Below, in pieces: positions 30,828 through 39,913 of a stretch of 64,000 nt of DNA. This stretch comes from Pseudorhodoplanes sp. (GTDB lineage: Bacteria > Pseudomonadota > Alphaproteobacteria > Rhizobiales > Xanthobacteraceae): contig JABARS010000032.1 in NCBI GenBank assembly GCA_019187085.1, positions 19,029-83,028 on the forward strand, read 5' to 3'. The translations under genes were made by a program, and so were the position numbers. Positions within the stretch are counted from its first letter, which is position 1. The number at the start of each line of letters is the position of its first letter. A model generated the notes under the pieces. It was not told the DNA's origin, made no database searches, and was given only the letters and a program-made list of their open reading frames with translations.

Positions 30828-31670
30828 ATGATGCAGCGATTGCCAATGGTGCTTTGGCTTGTGTGCGCGCTTGGCCTGTCCGGCGCGGCGGATGCGGACG
30901 TCCCGCGTCGCGTGGTGTCCTTCAATCTGTGCGCCGATCAGCTTGTCGTTGCGCTTGCCGATCCGTCGCAGATTGCCGGGCTGTCGCCTTATGCCGCCGA
31001 CGCGGGCCTGTCGGTGGTCGCCGAAGAAGCCAGACGCTTCCGCCGCCTCGATTGGCAGGCCGAGGCGACCATTCTGCTGCAACCCGATCTCGTCTTTGTC
31101 GGGCCGAACGATCGGCCGGTGACGCGGCGCGTCCTGGCGGCGCAGGGACTGCGCGTCGTCGAGACCGCGTTCGTCACCGACTTGGAATCGGCGCGCCGGC
31201 AGATCGTCAAAGTCGCGGACCTGCTCGGGCAGTCCGAGCGCGGCGCGCGTCTGGTCGAGAAACTCGATGCCGCGCGCGCGCGTCTGGCGGCGCGCCGGCA
31301 GAAACAGCCGCTAACGGCGCTCGTCGTGGAGCGCGGCGGCTACACGCAGGGTCCGTCGAGTTTGGCGGCGACACTGCTTGCAACGGCCGGGCTCGTTCCG
31401 CCGCCCGGCGCGCCGGCCGGTTACGGCGGCTTCATTCCGCTGGAGAAGCTGCTCACGCTGAAGCCGGATATTCTGTTTGTGAAAGACCCGCCGCAATATC
31501 CGCAGGATCAGGGCGCGCTCTATTTCATGCATCCGGCCGTGCAAGCGCTTTATCCGCCGGAACGCAGGATCGCGCTGCCGACGCGCTATACGATGTGCGG
31601 CGGTCCGGCGCTCGTGGCGGCGTTCGATTATCTTGCCGACGCGCTGGGACGAATGCCGCCTGCACGTTGA
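30828..31670 (+). CDS. Class III periplasmic binding protein of the FecCD-type importer
   Basis: A 280-residue BtuF/FhuD-like protein with a signal peptide (hydrophobic segment WLVCALGLSGAADA, residues about 9-22). The mature protein starts VPRRVVSFNLCADQLVVAL. The long helical backbone typical of metal-chelate binding proteins follows, with LLQPDLVFVG and PDILFVKDP. It is transcribed away from its permease and ATPase. The ligand is not readable. Its 3' end overlaps the convergent second binding-protein gene by 43 bases. Confidence 0.85.
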   Translation: MMQRLPMVLWLVCALGLSGAADADVPRRVVSFNLCADQLVVALADPSQIAGLSPYAADAGLSVVAEEARRFRRLDWQAEATILLQPDLVFVGPNDRPVTRRVLAAQGLRVVETAFVTDLESARRQIVKVADLLGQSERGARLVEKLDAARARLAARRQKQPLTALVVERGGYTQGPSSLAATLLATAGLVPPPGAPAGYGGFIPLEKLLTLKPDILFVKDPPQYPQDQGALYFMHPAVQALYPPERRIALPTRYTMCGGPALVAAFDYLADALGRMPPAR

Positions 31671-32452
31671 GCGGACCAGCCGGCGATAAGGACGACGAGC
31701 GCGTCGAGGCCGTCGGTCAGCGCGGCCGGACCCGGCTGCAGGATGATGCTGGATTTGATTTCGGAGAGGGCGCCGTCGCGGACCGCCGGGACGCTTTCGA
31801 ATCCGGGGCGCGCCGCGACTTTCTTCGGCACGAATTTCTTGCCGCACCATGAGCCGACGATCATGTCTGGTTGCGCTGCAATCACCTGTTCCGGCGTCAC
31901 GATGCGGCCGGTCGCGCGCGCTTCGCCTGACAACGCGGAAAAGACATCAATGCCGCCCGCGATGTCGGTCAGCTCGGAGATCCATCCGATACCCGAAATC
32001 ATTGGATCGTCCCATTCCTCGAAATAGACGCGCGGCCGGGCCGGCAGCGCCCGGCTGCGGGCACGGACAGCCGCGACGCGTTCGTCGAGGCGCTGCGCCA
32101 ATGCTTCGGCCTTGTCGCCTGCATCGACCAGCGCGCCGAGCGTGCGGATCATCGCAAGGATGCCGGCGACGCTGCGCTGGTTGAAGGCATGGACGGCAAC
32201 GCCATGCCGGATGAGCTCGGCGACGATGTCGGCCTGCAGATCCGAGAAAGCCAGCACGAGGTCCGGGTCGAGGGCGAGAATTTTCGGGATGTCGGCGCTG
32301 ACGAATGCCGATACGCGCGGCTTTTCCTTGCGTACCCGCGGCGGCCGCACGGCATAGCCGGAGACGCCGGCGATGCGGTCCTGCTCGCCGAGGAGATAGA
32401 GCGTCTCCACGGTTTCTTCGGTAAGGCAGACGATGCGGCGCGGCGGGAACAT
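31628..32452 (-). CDS. BtuF-like binding protein without signal peptide
   Basis: A 274-residue class III binding-protein homologue that begins RRIVCLTEETVETLYLLGEQDRIAG with no export signal. It contains LALDPDLVLAFSDLQADI and VYFEEWDDPMISGIGW. Similar signal-less proteins are annotated as cobalamin-binding proteins and often stand alone. It lies 85 bases after modD in the same direction, so it may be the last gene of the mod operon. It overlaps by 43 bases, tail to tail, with the exported binding protein of the FecCD system. Confidence 0.8.
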   Translation of the reverse strand: MFPPRRIVCLTEETVETLYLLGEQDRIAGVSGYAVRPPRVRKEKPRVSAFVSADIPKILALDPDLVLAFSDLQADIVAELIRHGVAVHAFNQRSVAGILAMIRTLGALVDAGDKAEALAQRLDERVAAVRARSRALPARPRVYFEEWDDPMISGIGWISELTDIAGGIDVFSALSGEARATGRIVTPEQVIAAQPDMIVGSWCGKKFVPKKVAARPGFESVPAVRDGALSEIKSSIILQPGPAALTDGLDALVVLIAGWSAQRAGGIRPSASAR

Positions 32453-32537
32453 GCGCCGCAGCCTATCCGAGGATTGCGGGCCTGCAAAAATGCGCGAGCT
32501 GGAATGCCGTCTTTGCCGTCAAGCGCCGAAGGAACTT

Positions 32538-33383
32538 TCAGGCACGGGCGAGGTCAACCTTCACGTCGCACGGGCGGGCGGTGTGCGGCCAGGAGGTGAC
32601 GACGATATCGGCGCCCGCCGCGATATAGCTCGCCACGTTGTCGGGATTGATCCCGGCCGTCGCCGCAATCAGCGTCCGCGGCCGCACGCGCGCAAGCTTT
32701 GCGGACAGTTTCGCGATCATGTCGGGCGAAAATCGTTCGGCCTGGATGACGTCGAAGCCGGCGGCCGCGGCCTGCATCGCCTGGTTCATGTCGGTGACTT
32801 CAACCACGAGCTTCTTTTCCGGCGCCTCGTCACGCAACCTTTGCGCCGTGACCACCCAGTCCTCGTCTAGGAACGCGCGATGCTCCGCGAAAACCAGGCT
32901 GGTCTCCGACAGGCCGAGGCGGTGCATGATCGCACCGCCGGCGCGGATTGCCTTGACCGCCATCGCCTTGGTGCCCGGTACGTTCTTGCGCGTGCAGGCG
33001 ACCTTCGCCGCCGGGTCCGCGGCGCTGGCTCGCTCGGCGATGCTGCGCGCGGCGGTGGCGATGCCGGACCAGATTTCGGTGAATGTCTGCGCGACCTTGT
33101 ACGTGCGATGCAGGGCTGCCGCGCTGCCCTCAGCGGTCAACAATGTCGTGCCGGCCACGGTTTTGTCGCCGGAGGCGGTTTGCTGCCGCGCGGTCGCACC
33201 GGCAAGGAACATGCGCTCGGCCTCCTCGATGCCCGCCACCACCATGTCGTCGCGCGCCCGGAAGCTCAGCCTACCGGCAAAACTTCCGATACCGAGCGAT
33301 GTCGTCGTCAGATCGCCGTACAGGCAGTCTTCGGCCAGGAGGCGCCGCAATTCCGCGTCGTCGAGCGTGCACGATCCGGTCAT
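32538..33383 (-). CDS. modD: ModD, quinolinate phosphoribosyltransferase-like protein of a molybdate operon
   Basis: A 281-residue homologue of NadC found in molybdate operons; its exact role in molybdate use is unsettled. Features are CLYGDLTTTSLGI, ACTRKNVPGTKAM (phosphoribosyltransferase core), HRLGLSETSLVFAEH and VVEVTDMNQAMQA. The ATG at 33383 overlaps the modC stop by 4 bases (ATGA). A true nicotinate pathway NadC would normally sit with nadA and nadB, which are absent here. Confidence 0.88.
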   Translation of the reverse strand: MTGSCTLDDAELRRLLAEDCLYGDLTTTSLGIGSFAGRLSFRARDDMVVAGIEEAERMFLAGATARQQTASGDKTVAGTTLLTAEGSAAALHRTYKVAQTFTEIWSGIATAARSIAERASAADPAAKVACTRKNVPGTKAMAVKAIRAGGAIMHRLGLSETSLVFAEHRAFLDEDWVVTAQRLRDEAPEKKLVVEVTDMNQAMQAAAAGFDVIQAERFSPDMIAKLSAKLARVRPRTLIAATAGINPDNVASYIAAGADIVVTSWPHTARPCDVKVDLARA

Positions 33384-34063
33384 GCGAACTCGCTATGAGA
33401 TGCGCCGAGGATTTCGGTGCCGCCGATACGGGCGACGCGGCCATTATCGAGCAGAACCACGACGGTCGCGATCCGTCGGATCTCCTCCGGCGAGTGGCTG
33501 ACATAGATCATCGGCACGCCGGCTTCGTCGCGCAGCCGCTCGAGATAGGGAAATATCTCGGCCTTGCGGTCGGAATCGAGTGATGCGAGCGGTTCATCGA
33601 GCAGGAGCAGGCGCGGCTGCATCAACAGTGCGCGGCCGATGGCGATGCGCTGGCGTTCGCCACCCGACAATCCGCCGGGCCGCCGCGCGAGCAGATGTCC
33701 GATCCCGAGCAGTTCGACCACGCGCTCGAATACCGCCTTGTGGCGTTTGCGTCCGGACATCCAGCGGCCGTAATCGAGATTGGCGCGCACATTCATGTGC
33801 GGGAACAGCCGGCCTTCCTGGAATACGTAACCGATGCCGCGGCGGTGCGGTGGCTGATCGATCCTCGCTTCGGAATCGAACAGGACGTCGCCGTCGATCT
33901 CGATGCGTCCGCGGTCCGGCCGCAGCAGGCCGGCGACCATGTTGACCACCGTGGTCTTGCCCGAGCCGGAGGAACCGAACAGGGCGCCGGCGCCATGCGC
34001 GATCTCGAATTTGGCCGAAAGGGAAAAAGCCCCCAGTTGCTTGTCGACATCCACCCGGAGCAT
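33380..34063 (-). CDS. modC: Molybdate ABC importer ATPase lacking the C-terminal MOP/TOBE domain
   Basis: A 227-residue ATPase of the ModC type: Walker A GSSGSGKTTVVNM, Q-loop YVFQEGRLFPHMNV (characteristic of ModC), signature LSGGERQRIAIGRAL, Walker B LLLLDEPLASLD and switch YVSHSPEEI. Canonical ModC is about 350 residues and ends in a molybdate-binding TOBE domain that mediates trans-inhibition. Here the frame ends about 20 residues after the nucleotide-binding domain and modD starts at once. The protein may therefore be insensitive to that feedback. Confidence 0.9.
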   Translation of the reverse strand: MLRVDVDKQLGAFSLSAKFEIAHGAGALFGSSGSGKTTVVNMVAGLLRPDRGRIEIDGDVLFDSEARIDQPPHRRGIGYVFQEGRLFPHMNVRANLDYGRWMSGRKRHKAVFERVVELLGIGHLLARRPGGLSGGERQRIAIGRALLMQPRLLLLDEPLASLDSDRKAEIFPYLERLRDEAGVPMIYVSHSPEEIRRIATVVVLLDNGRVARIGGTEILGASHSEFA

Positions 34064-34064
34064 G

Positions 34065-34760
34065 TCAGCTTCCGTGATAACGCTGGCCGGCGCGGCGGGC
34101 GAACCATTCCGACACGATCAGCGCCACCAGCGCGAGTGCGATGGCGATGAGGACCAGCCGACCGGCGGCGGCGTCCCCTCCGGGAATGTTGGTGTAGGTA
34201 TAGATCGCAGCCGAGATCGTCTGCGTCTCGCCCGGGATGTTGGAGACGAAGGTGATGGTCGCGCCGAACTCACCGAGCGCCTTGGCGAAGCACAGCACCA
34301 TGCCGGCGATGAGACCCGACATGGCGAGCGGCAGCGTCACCGTGGCGAAGACCCAGATCGAGCTTGCGCCGAGCGTCGAGGCGGCTGCTTCCAGTCTCTG
34401 GTCGATCGCTTCGATCGACAGGCGGATCGCCCGCACCATGAGCGGAAAGCCCATGACGCCGCAGGCGAGCGCGGCCCCGGTCCAGCGGAACGAGAACGCG
34501 AACCCGAACCAGTCATAGAGGAAGGAGCCGATGAAGCCGCGCCGTCCGAAGGAGATGAGCAGCAGATAGCCGGTGACGACGGGCGGCAGCACCAGCGGCA
34601 GATGCACGATGCTGTCGAGCAGCGACTTGCCCCAGAAGTCCTTGCGGGCGAGCAGCCACCCGGTCGCGATGCCGAACGGCAGCGCCGCGAACGTCGCCAC
34701 TGCGGCGATCCGGAGCGAAAGCCGGATCGCCGTCCATTCCTCGGCCGTAAGCTCGAACAC
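34065..34760 (-). CDS. modB: Molybdate ABC importer permease
   Basis: A 231-residue inner-membrane permease with 5-6 helices, starting at GTG 34760. The binding-protein-dependent transport motif is recognisable as ASTLGASSIWVFATVTLPLA (EAA-type loop) and the N-terminus WTAIRLSLRIAAVATFAALP matches ModB. It is encoded 7 bases after modA and 1 base before modC. Confidence 0.95.
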   Translation of the reverse strand: MFELTAEEWTAIRLSLRIAAVATFAALPFGIATGWLLARKDFWGKSLLDSIVHLPLVLPPVVTGYLLLISFGRRGFIGSFLYDWFGFAFSFRWTGAALACGVMGFPLMVRAIRLSIEAIDQRLEAAASTLGASSIWVFATVTLPLAMSGLIAGMVLCFAKALGEFGATITFVSNIPGETQTISAAIYTYTNIPGGDAAAGRLVLIAIALALVALIVSEWFARRAGQRYHGS

Positions 34761-34767
34761 GGAATTC

Positions 34768-35565
34768 TTACGAGGTTAGCCTGATCAGGAAGGTGAAGCC
34801 ATATTTCTCGAAAACCGCCTTGGCGGCGGCGCTGCGCAGGAAGTTGAGATAGGCGGCCGCTTCGGACCTGGCATTCGCGGTCGCAGCCACCGGATAAGTG
34901 ACCGGCGGATGCGAGCCTTCCGGGAACGTGCCGACGATCTTCACGCCGGGATCGACCTTCGCGTCGGTTTCGTAGACGATTCCGAGAACGGCCTCCCCGC
35001 GTGACACGAGCAGCAGCGCGGCGCGTACATTATCGGCCATCGCGAATTTCGGTTCGGCCGCGGCCCACGAACCGAGCTTTTCCAGCGCCGCCTTGGCATA
35101 GAGGCCGACCGGCACCGCCTTCACGTCACCGGTCGCAATCCGGCCGTCGCCGGCAAGCTTGGCGAGGTCGAAACCCTGACCGATGGCGACATTGCCGATT
35201 TTGGAATCCTTGGGTGCGATCAGAACGAGTTTGTTGCCGAGCAGATTGACGCGGGTATCCTGCTTGATCGTCTTCTTTTCGGCGACGTAATCCATCCATT
35301 TCAGGTCGGCGGACACGAACACGTCGGCCGGCGCGCCGCCTTCGATCTGGCGCGCGAGCGCCGAGCTCGCGGCATAGCTCGCAACGACCTTGACGCCGCT
35401 CTGCTTGGTGAAGGCCGCGTTGACGTCGTCGAGCGCATTCTTCATCGAGGCGGCGGCGAAGACCGTAAGTGTTTTGTCCTGCGCAGAGGCGCCTTGCGGC
35501 GCGAGGCAGGCCGCGGCGGACAGCAGTGCGACAACAAGTCCGGTGTTGAAAGATCGTCTCAGCAT
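34768..35565 (-). CDS. modA: Molybdate-binding periplasmic protein
   Basis: A 265-residue binding protein with signal peptide (hydrophobic core about residues 8-22, end ASAQ). Mature features are [17 protein letters not shown] (Ser residues that bind the oxyanion), [19 protein letters not shown] and [17 protein letters not shown]. First gene of modABCD. Molybdate feeds molybdenum cofactor synthesis; xanthine dehydrogenase encoded 15 kb away in this window is one consumer. No clear ModE box or Moco riboswitch is seen upstream. Confidence 0.95.
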   Translation of the reverse strand: MLRRSFNTGLVVALLSAAACLAPQGASAQDKTLTVFAAASMKNALDDVNAAFTKQSGVKVVASYAASSALARQIEGGAPADVFVSADLKWMDYVAEKKTIKQDTRVNLLGNKLVLIAPKDSKIGNVAIGQGFDLAKLAGDGRIATGDVKAVPVGLYAKAALEKLGSWAAAEPKFAMADNVRAALLLVSRGEAVLGIVYETDAKVDPGVKIVGTFPEGSHPPVTYPVAATANARSEAAAYLNFLRSAAAKAVFEKYGFTFLIRLTS

Positions 35566-35793
35566 GGCGGTTCTCCAGACGTCGCGTTCCGGCCGCGCGC
35601 GAAAGCGCGTGCCGGTACAGGCAACAGGGATCAGGTCGGGTGCGACAGGGTCCGGAACCGCCGTTCCGTCGGGTCGGGGACGCGCGCAGCGCCCCCGGAT
35701 CGCGGCGGGACTTTAGCAAGCTCGCAGGATTTGCCAAGATCAATGATCAATCGCGCCGGCGCGGCCATACCGGACGGCGCGGTGGGGAGAAAC

Positions 35794-37455
35794 ATGAACG
35801 CACCTGCGCCGATCGAGGGCGAATTCGATTACATCGTCGTCGGCGCAGGCTCTGCCGGATGCGTGCTGGCCAATCGCCTCTCGGCCGATTCCCGTAACAG
35901 GGTCCTGCTGCTGGAAGCCGGCGGACCGGACAACTGGATCTGGTTTCACATTCCGGTCGGCTATCTGTTCGCGATCGGCAATCCGCGGTCAGACTGGATG
36001 TTCCGGACCGAGCCGGTCCCCGGCCTCAACGGCCGCGCGCTGAATTATCCGCGCGGCAAGGTGCTCGGCGGCTCTTCGGCGATCAACGCCATGATCTACA
36101 TGCGCGGTCAGGCCGCCGATTACGATCACTGGCGCCAGCTCGGCCTGGCCGGCTGGGGCTGGGCCGACGTGCGCGCGATCTTCCGCAGGCAGGTCAGCCA
36201 TTTTCTCGGCGCAGGCGAGCATCACGGCGCGGACGGGGAATGGCGCGTCGAATATCCGCGCGTGCGCTGGGACATCACCGACGCATTCCGCGAGGCGGCG
36301 GCGCAGTACGGCATTCCGAAGGTCGACGATTTCAATACCGGCGATAACGAGGGCTGCGCCTATTTCCACGTCAACCAGAAGCGGGGCCGCCGCTGGTCGT
36401 CGGCGCGCGGCTTTCTCAAGCCGGCGCTCGGCCGCTCCAACCTGCGGATCGAAACCGGATGTCTGGCGCAGAGCATCGTGTTCGAAGGCAAGCGCGCCGC
36501 CGGCGTCCGCTATCGCCAGAATGGCCGTGACTGCCTGGCGCGCTGCCGCGGCGAAGTCGTGCTGTCGGCCGGCGCGATCGGCTCGGTGCAGTTGCTGCTT
36601 CTGTCGGGCGTCGGGCCGCGCCCGCATCTCGACGAGATGGGAATCGTGCCGCTTCACGACTTGCCGGGTGTCGGCAACAATCTGCAGGACCATCTGCAGC
36701 TTCGCCTGATCTACAAGGTGTCGGGCGTGCGCACGCTGAACGAGACCTACGGCTCGGTCCTGCGCCGCATCGGCATGGGCCTCGATTATGCGCTGCGGCG
36801 GCGCGGACCGCTGACCATGGCGCCCTCGCAGCTCGGCGCTTTCACCCGTTCCGATCTGCATCAGGACCGCCCCAACATCCAGTTCCACGTGCAGCCTTTG
36901 TCGCTCGACAAGTTCGGCGATCCGCTGCACCCGTTTCCCGCCTTCACGGTCAGCGTGGCCAACCTGCGGCCGACCAGCCGGGGATACATCCGGCTGCGCT
37001 CGCGCGATCCCGCCGACAAGCCGGTGATCCAGCCGAACTATTTGTCCACCGAAGAGGACCGCCGCGTCGCCGCCGATTCCCTTCGCGTGGCGCGCCGTAT
37101 CGTTGTGCAGCCGGCATTGCAGCAATTCCGGCCGATCGAATATCTGCCGGGCGAAACCGTGCGCGACGACGACGAGGCCGGTCTCGTGAAGGCGGCGGGC
37201 GATATCGGAACCACGATCTTCCATCCGGTCGGAACGGCGAAAATGGGACGCCGCGACGATGCGGCGGCCGTCGTCGACGAGCGTCTGCGCGTCTTCGGCC
37301 TGTCGGGGCTTCGTGTCGTCGACGCGTCGGTCATGCCGACAATTACTTCCGGCAACACCAATTCACCGACCATCATGATTGCGGAAAAGGGAGCGGCCAT
37401 GATTTTGGAGGATGCGCGGGGGACGAACCCGGTTACGCTTTCTGCGGCGGAATGA
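35794..37455 (+). CDS. GMC-family FAD oxidoreductase (choline/alcohol dehydrogenase-like)
   Basis: A 553-residue protein starting at ATG 35794 with GGGGAGA upstream. FAD-binding motif [21 protein letters not shown] signature 1 ([18 protein letters not shown]), signature 2 region ([18 protein letters not shown]) and the C-terminal [10 protein letters not shown] (catalytic His) with [14 protein letters not shown]. Oxidises alcohols such as choline or alkyl alcohols; no bet genes are adjacent, so substrate is open. Its stop overlaps the start of the Yip1-like gene (ATGA). Confidence 0.92.
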   Translation: MNAPAPIEGEFDYIVVGAGSAGCVLANRLSADSRNRVLLLEAGGPDNWIWFHIPVGYLFAIGNPRSDWMFRTEPVPGLNGRALNYPRGKVLGGSSAINAMIYMRGQAADYDHWRQLGLAGWGWADVRAIFRRQVSHFLGAGEHHGADGEWRVEYPRVRWDITDAFREAAAQYGIPKVDDFNTGDNEGCAYFHVNQKRGRRWSSARGFLKPALGRSNLRIETGCLAQSIVFEGKRAAGVRYRQNGRDCLARCRGEVVLSAGAIGSVQLLLLSGVGPRPHLDEMGIVPLHDLPGVGNNLQDHLQLRLIYKVSGVRTLNETYGSVLRRIGMGLDYALRRRGPLTMAPSQLGAFTRSDLHQDRPNIQFHVQPLSLDKFGDPLHPFPAFTVSVANLRPTSRGYIRLRSRDPADKPVIQPNYLSTEEDRRVAADSLRVARRIVVQPALQQFRPIEYLPGETVRDDDEAGLVKAAGDIGTTIFHPVGTAKMGRRDDAAAVVDERLRVFGLSGLRVVDASVMPTITSGNTNSPTIMIAEKGAAMILEDARGTNPVTLSAAE

Positions 37456-38045
37456 TCGAAAATGGAAATGCGGCGATGACACTGATTGAACGCGTGAAGA
37501 ACATCATTCTCAATCCCGACCGGGAATGGCCGGTGATCGAGCGCGAGCCGGCCGACGCGCGGGGCTTGCTGATCGGCTACGTCGCGGTGCTGGCGGCTAT
37601 CCCTGCGGTTGCCGGCTTCATCGGGACGTCGCTTGTGGGCGTATCGGTCTCCGCCGGAACGTTCCGTGTTCCGTTCGTGATGGGCCTTCTCAATGCGGCG
37701 ATCAGCTACGCTTTCTCCTTTGTGCTTGTTTATGTCGTCGCCCTGATCATCGACTGGCTGGCGCCGGTTTTCCGCGCGATGCGCAGTTTCCCGCACGCGC
37801 TGAAATTGTCCGCCTATTCCTTCACGCCGAGCTGGCTCGCCGGCATTTTCCTGCTGATTCCCGGCCTGCGCTTCCTGACCATTCTCGGACTTTACGGACT
37901 TTATCTTTTGTGGACGGGCTTACCGCCGCTGATGGACGCCGCCCGCGACCGCTCTCTGCTCTATGCCGCTGCCGTCGTCTTCGCGGCACTGATCGTCACC
38001 GTCGGGCTCGCCTTGATCCAGTCGATGATCGTGACGGTTCCCTAG
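37452..38045 (+). CDS. Yip1-family (DUF1282) membrane protein
   Basis: A 197-residue protein with five hydrophobic segments. It opens with [22 protein letters not shown], the usual amphipathic start of bacterial Yip1-domain proteins, and contains [19 protein letters not shown] and [15 protein letters not shown]. Function is unknown. ATG 37452 overlaps the GMC gene by 4 bases; ATG 37476 is an alternative. The overlap with an oxidoreductase gene suggests co-transcription, not necessarily common function. Confidence 0.85.
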   Translation: MIENGNAAMTLIERVKNIILNPDREWPVIEREPADARGLLIGYVAVLAAIPAVAGFIGTSLVGVSVSAGTFRVPFVMGLLNAAISYAFSFVLVYVVALIIDWLAPVFRAMRSFPHALKLSAYSFTPSWLAGIFLLIPGLRFLTILGLYGLYLLWTGLPPLMDAARDRSLLYAAAVVFAALIVTVGLALIQSMIVTVP

Positions 38046-38090
38046 CGCCGATCGCGCCCTCGCTCCCGTCCCCTTTATCCGGTTGATTTC

Positions 38091-38849
38091 ATGGATTTCA
38101 TCACAAGCGACATCCTGGTTCTGATCCTGATCGGCTTTATCGCGCAGACCATCGACGGCGCGCTCGGCATGGCCTTCGGCCTGATTTCAACGTCCTTCAT
38201 GCTGGCGATCGGCATGCTGCCAGCGCAGGCGAGCGCCGCGGTCCATACCGCAGAGATATTCACGACCGGCGCCTCGGCCGCCTCCCATATCTACAATCGC
38301 AACATCGACTGGCGGATGGTGCGCCGGCTCGGGATCGCCGGCGCGCTCGGCGCGGCGCTTGGCGCCTGGGTGCTGTCGAATGTCGATGCCGGCGTCGCGC
38401 GCCCCTATGTGTCGGCATATCTGCTCGTTGTCGGCATCTATATTCTGATCAAGTCGGTGAGAATGGCCGCCGCCCGCGCGGCGCCCGCGCGCTGGCTTTC
38501 ACCGGTCGGCTTCGTGGCCGGTTTCCTCGATGCCAGCGGCGGCGGCGGCTGGGGTCCGGTCGCGACCTCGACACTGATCGGGACCGGCCACTCGCCCCGC
38601 CATACGATCGGCTCGGTCAATGTGACCGAATTCTTCGTGACGGTCGCGGCGTCGGCGACGTTTTTCATCGAGCTTGGCGCGTCCCCGCTCCTGCACCTCG
38701 CCGCCCTTGTGATCGGCGGCATTGCGGCCGCGCCGTTTGGCGGCTTCATCGTGCGCCTCGTTCCGCCGCGTGTCCTGATGGTCTTTGTCGGTCTTTTGAT
38801 CGTCGGGCTGGCCGTGTGGCAGCTCGCCCGCGCGTTCAAACTGGTCTGA
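38091..38849 (+). CDS. TSUP-family permease (TauE/SafE-like)
   Basis: A 252-residue membrane protein with about eight helices. TSUP signatures are IGFIAQTIDGALGMAFGLIS near the N-terminus and GFLDASGGGGWGPVATSTLIG in the middle. This is the longer-conserved subfamily with AVHTAEIFTTGASAASH, different from the other TSUP gene at 13.4 kb. Anion or sulfonate transport is expected. Confidence 0.88.
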   Translation: MDFITSDILVLILIGFIAQTIDGALGMAFGLISTSFMLAIGMLPAQASAAVHTAEIFTTGASAASHIYNRNIDWRMVRRLGIAGALGAALGAWVLSNVDAGVARPYVSAYLLVVGIYILIKSVRMAAARAAPARWLSPVGFVAGFLDASGGGGWGPVATSTLIGTGHSPRHTIGSVNVTEFFVTVAASATFFIELGASPLLHLAALVIGGIAAAPFGGFIVRLVPPRVLMVFVGLLIVGLAVWQLARAFKLV

Positions 38850-38885
38850 GGCACTCTACGGCAACGTCTTCAGATGGCGGATCGG

Positions 38886-39005
38886 TCATCCGGGCGCGAT
38901 CGACTGCGCAGCGGCCACGATGGCGTTCGCGTCGATGCCGTAATGCCGGTAGAGGTCCGGCAGCAGCCTGCCGCTCGCGGAGACGTGACGTGCGGATCGA
39001 TCCAT
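38886..39005 (-). pseudogene. Possible C-terminal remnant of a transketolase-like gene
   Basis: A short frame of 39 codons whose conceptual end reads LLPDLYRHYGIDANAIVAAA before a stop at 38886-38888. The YRHYGI..NAIV pattern resembles the extreme C-terminus of transketolase-type subunits. It has no body: the FAH-family gene ends 13 bases upstream. It may be a relic of a deleted neighbour or chance. Confidence 0.3.
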
Positions 39006-39018
39006 GCGAGAGGCGGTC

Positions 39019-39876
39019 TCACGCGGCGCGCACGGCAACGCGCATGTGTCCGATCTTTTCGATCGTTGCGTCGAGGACGTCGCCGGGCCGGATCGGTCCG
39101 ACGCCCTCCGGCGTGCCGGTCAGGAGCACGTCGCCGGGCATCAACGTGTAATAGGACGACGCCCATTCGATCAGCGCCGGCACGTCGATCAGGAGGTCGC
39201 GCGTATTGGCTTTCTGGCGCGTCTCGCCGTTGACCGACAGATGCAGGTCGAGGCCCGAAGGGTTGCCGATCTCGTCGGCGGTGACGAGCCACGGCCCGAG
39301 CACCGTATAGCTGTCGATCGACTTGCGCAGCGAACGCTCCTCCGGCCCGCGCACGGTGATATCGAAGCCGATGCAATAGCCGGCCACATGATCGAGCGCG
39401 TCCTTGCGGCTGACGCGGTCCGCGCGCCGCCCGATGATCGCGGCAAGCTCGATCTCGTGATCGGTGCGCCGGTCGGGATGGCGGACGGCGATGCCGTCGG
39501 CCGGTCCCACGATCGAACTGGTTGCCTTCAGGAACAGGCCGACATTCTGGATTTCCGCAATCCGGTTCTGGTGATGGATTTCGGCGTCGGCGCGCGCCTC
39601 GTCGAGATGCTTCTTGTAGTTGACCGGAGCGGCAACGACTTTCCCCGCATTCGCCACCGGGCTCTGCAGCCGGACTTCGTCGAGCGGGAGTGCCGGCGCG
39701 GATTGCGCCGCATCCGCGATGACCGCGCGCAGTCCGGGGAGATTCTCGATGAAGACGTCGTGCGCCGGGAACGGATAACGCTGCGCGGAGAGCGACGCGA
39801 GCGCGGCGGTGACGTCGCGCACGTGCTCGCCGTCGACAAGGCCGATACGCTGATCGGGAAACCGGCACAGGCGCAT
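39019..39876 (-). CDS. Fumarylacetoacetate hydrolase (FAH) family protein
   Basis: A 285-residue enzyme starting at ATG 39876 (MRLCRFPDQRIGLVDG). Metal-binding and catalytic region: VNYKKHLDEA, HEIELAAIIGRRADRV (two Glu) and GYCIGFDITVRGPEE (Asp), then LMPGDVLLTGTPEGVGPI. The family hydrolyses or decarboxylates beta-diketo acids, for example 5-carboxymethyl-2-hydroxymuconate or acylpyruvates. Substrate is not determinable and no hpa or hmg genes adjoin it. Confidence 0.9.
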   Translation of the reverse strand: MRLCRFPDQRIGLVDGEHVRDVTAALASLSAQRYPFPAHDVFIENLPGLRAVIADAAQSAPALPLDEVRLQSPVANAGKVVAAPVNYKKHLDEARADAEIHHQNRIAEIQNVGLFLKATSSIVGPADGIAVRHPDRRTDHEIELAAIIGRRADRVSRKDALDHVAGYCIGFDITVRGPEERSLRKSIDSYTVLGPWLVTADEIGNPSGLDLHLSVNGETRQKANTRDLLIDVPALIEWASSYYTLMPGDVLLTGTPEGVGPIRPGDVLDATIEKIGHMRVAVRAA

Positions 39877-39913
39877 GTCTGAAAGTCCCGGATGAAGGCC
39901 GGCGCGTGGGTGC

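Noticed and set aside
35566..35793. Moco riboswitch or ModE site upstream of modA
   Set aside because: No convincing match to the Moco RNA core or to a ModE palindrome was found; only a GC-rich hairpin around 35590-35620 is visible.
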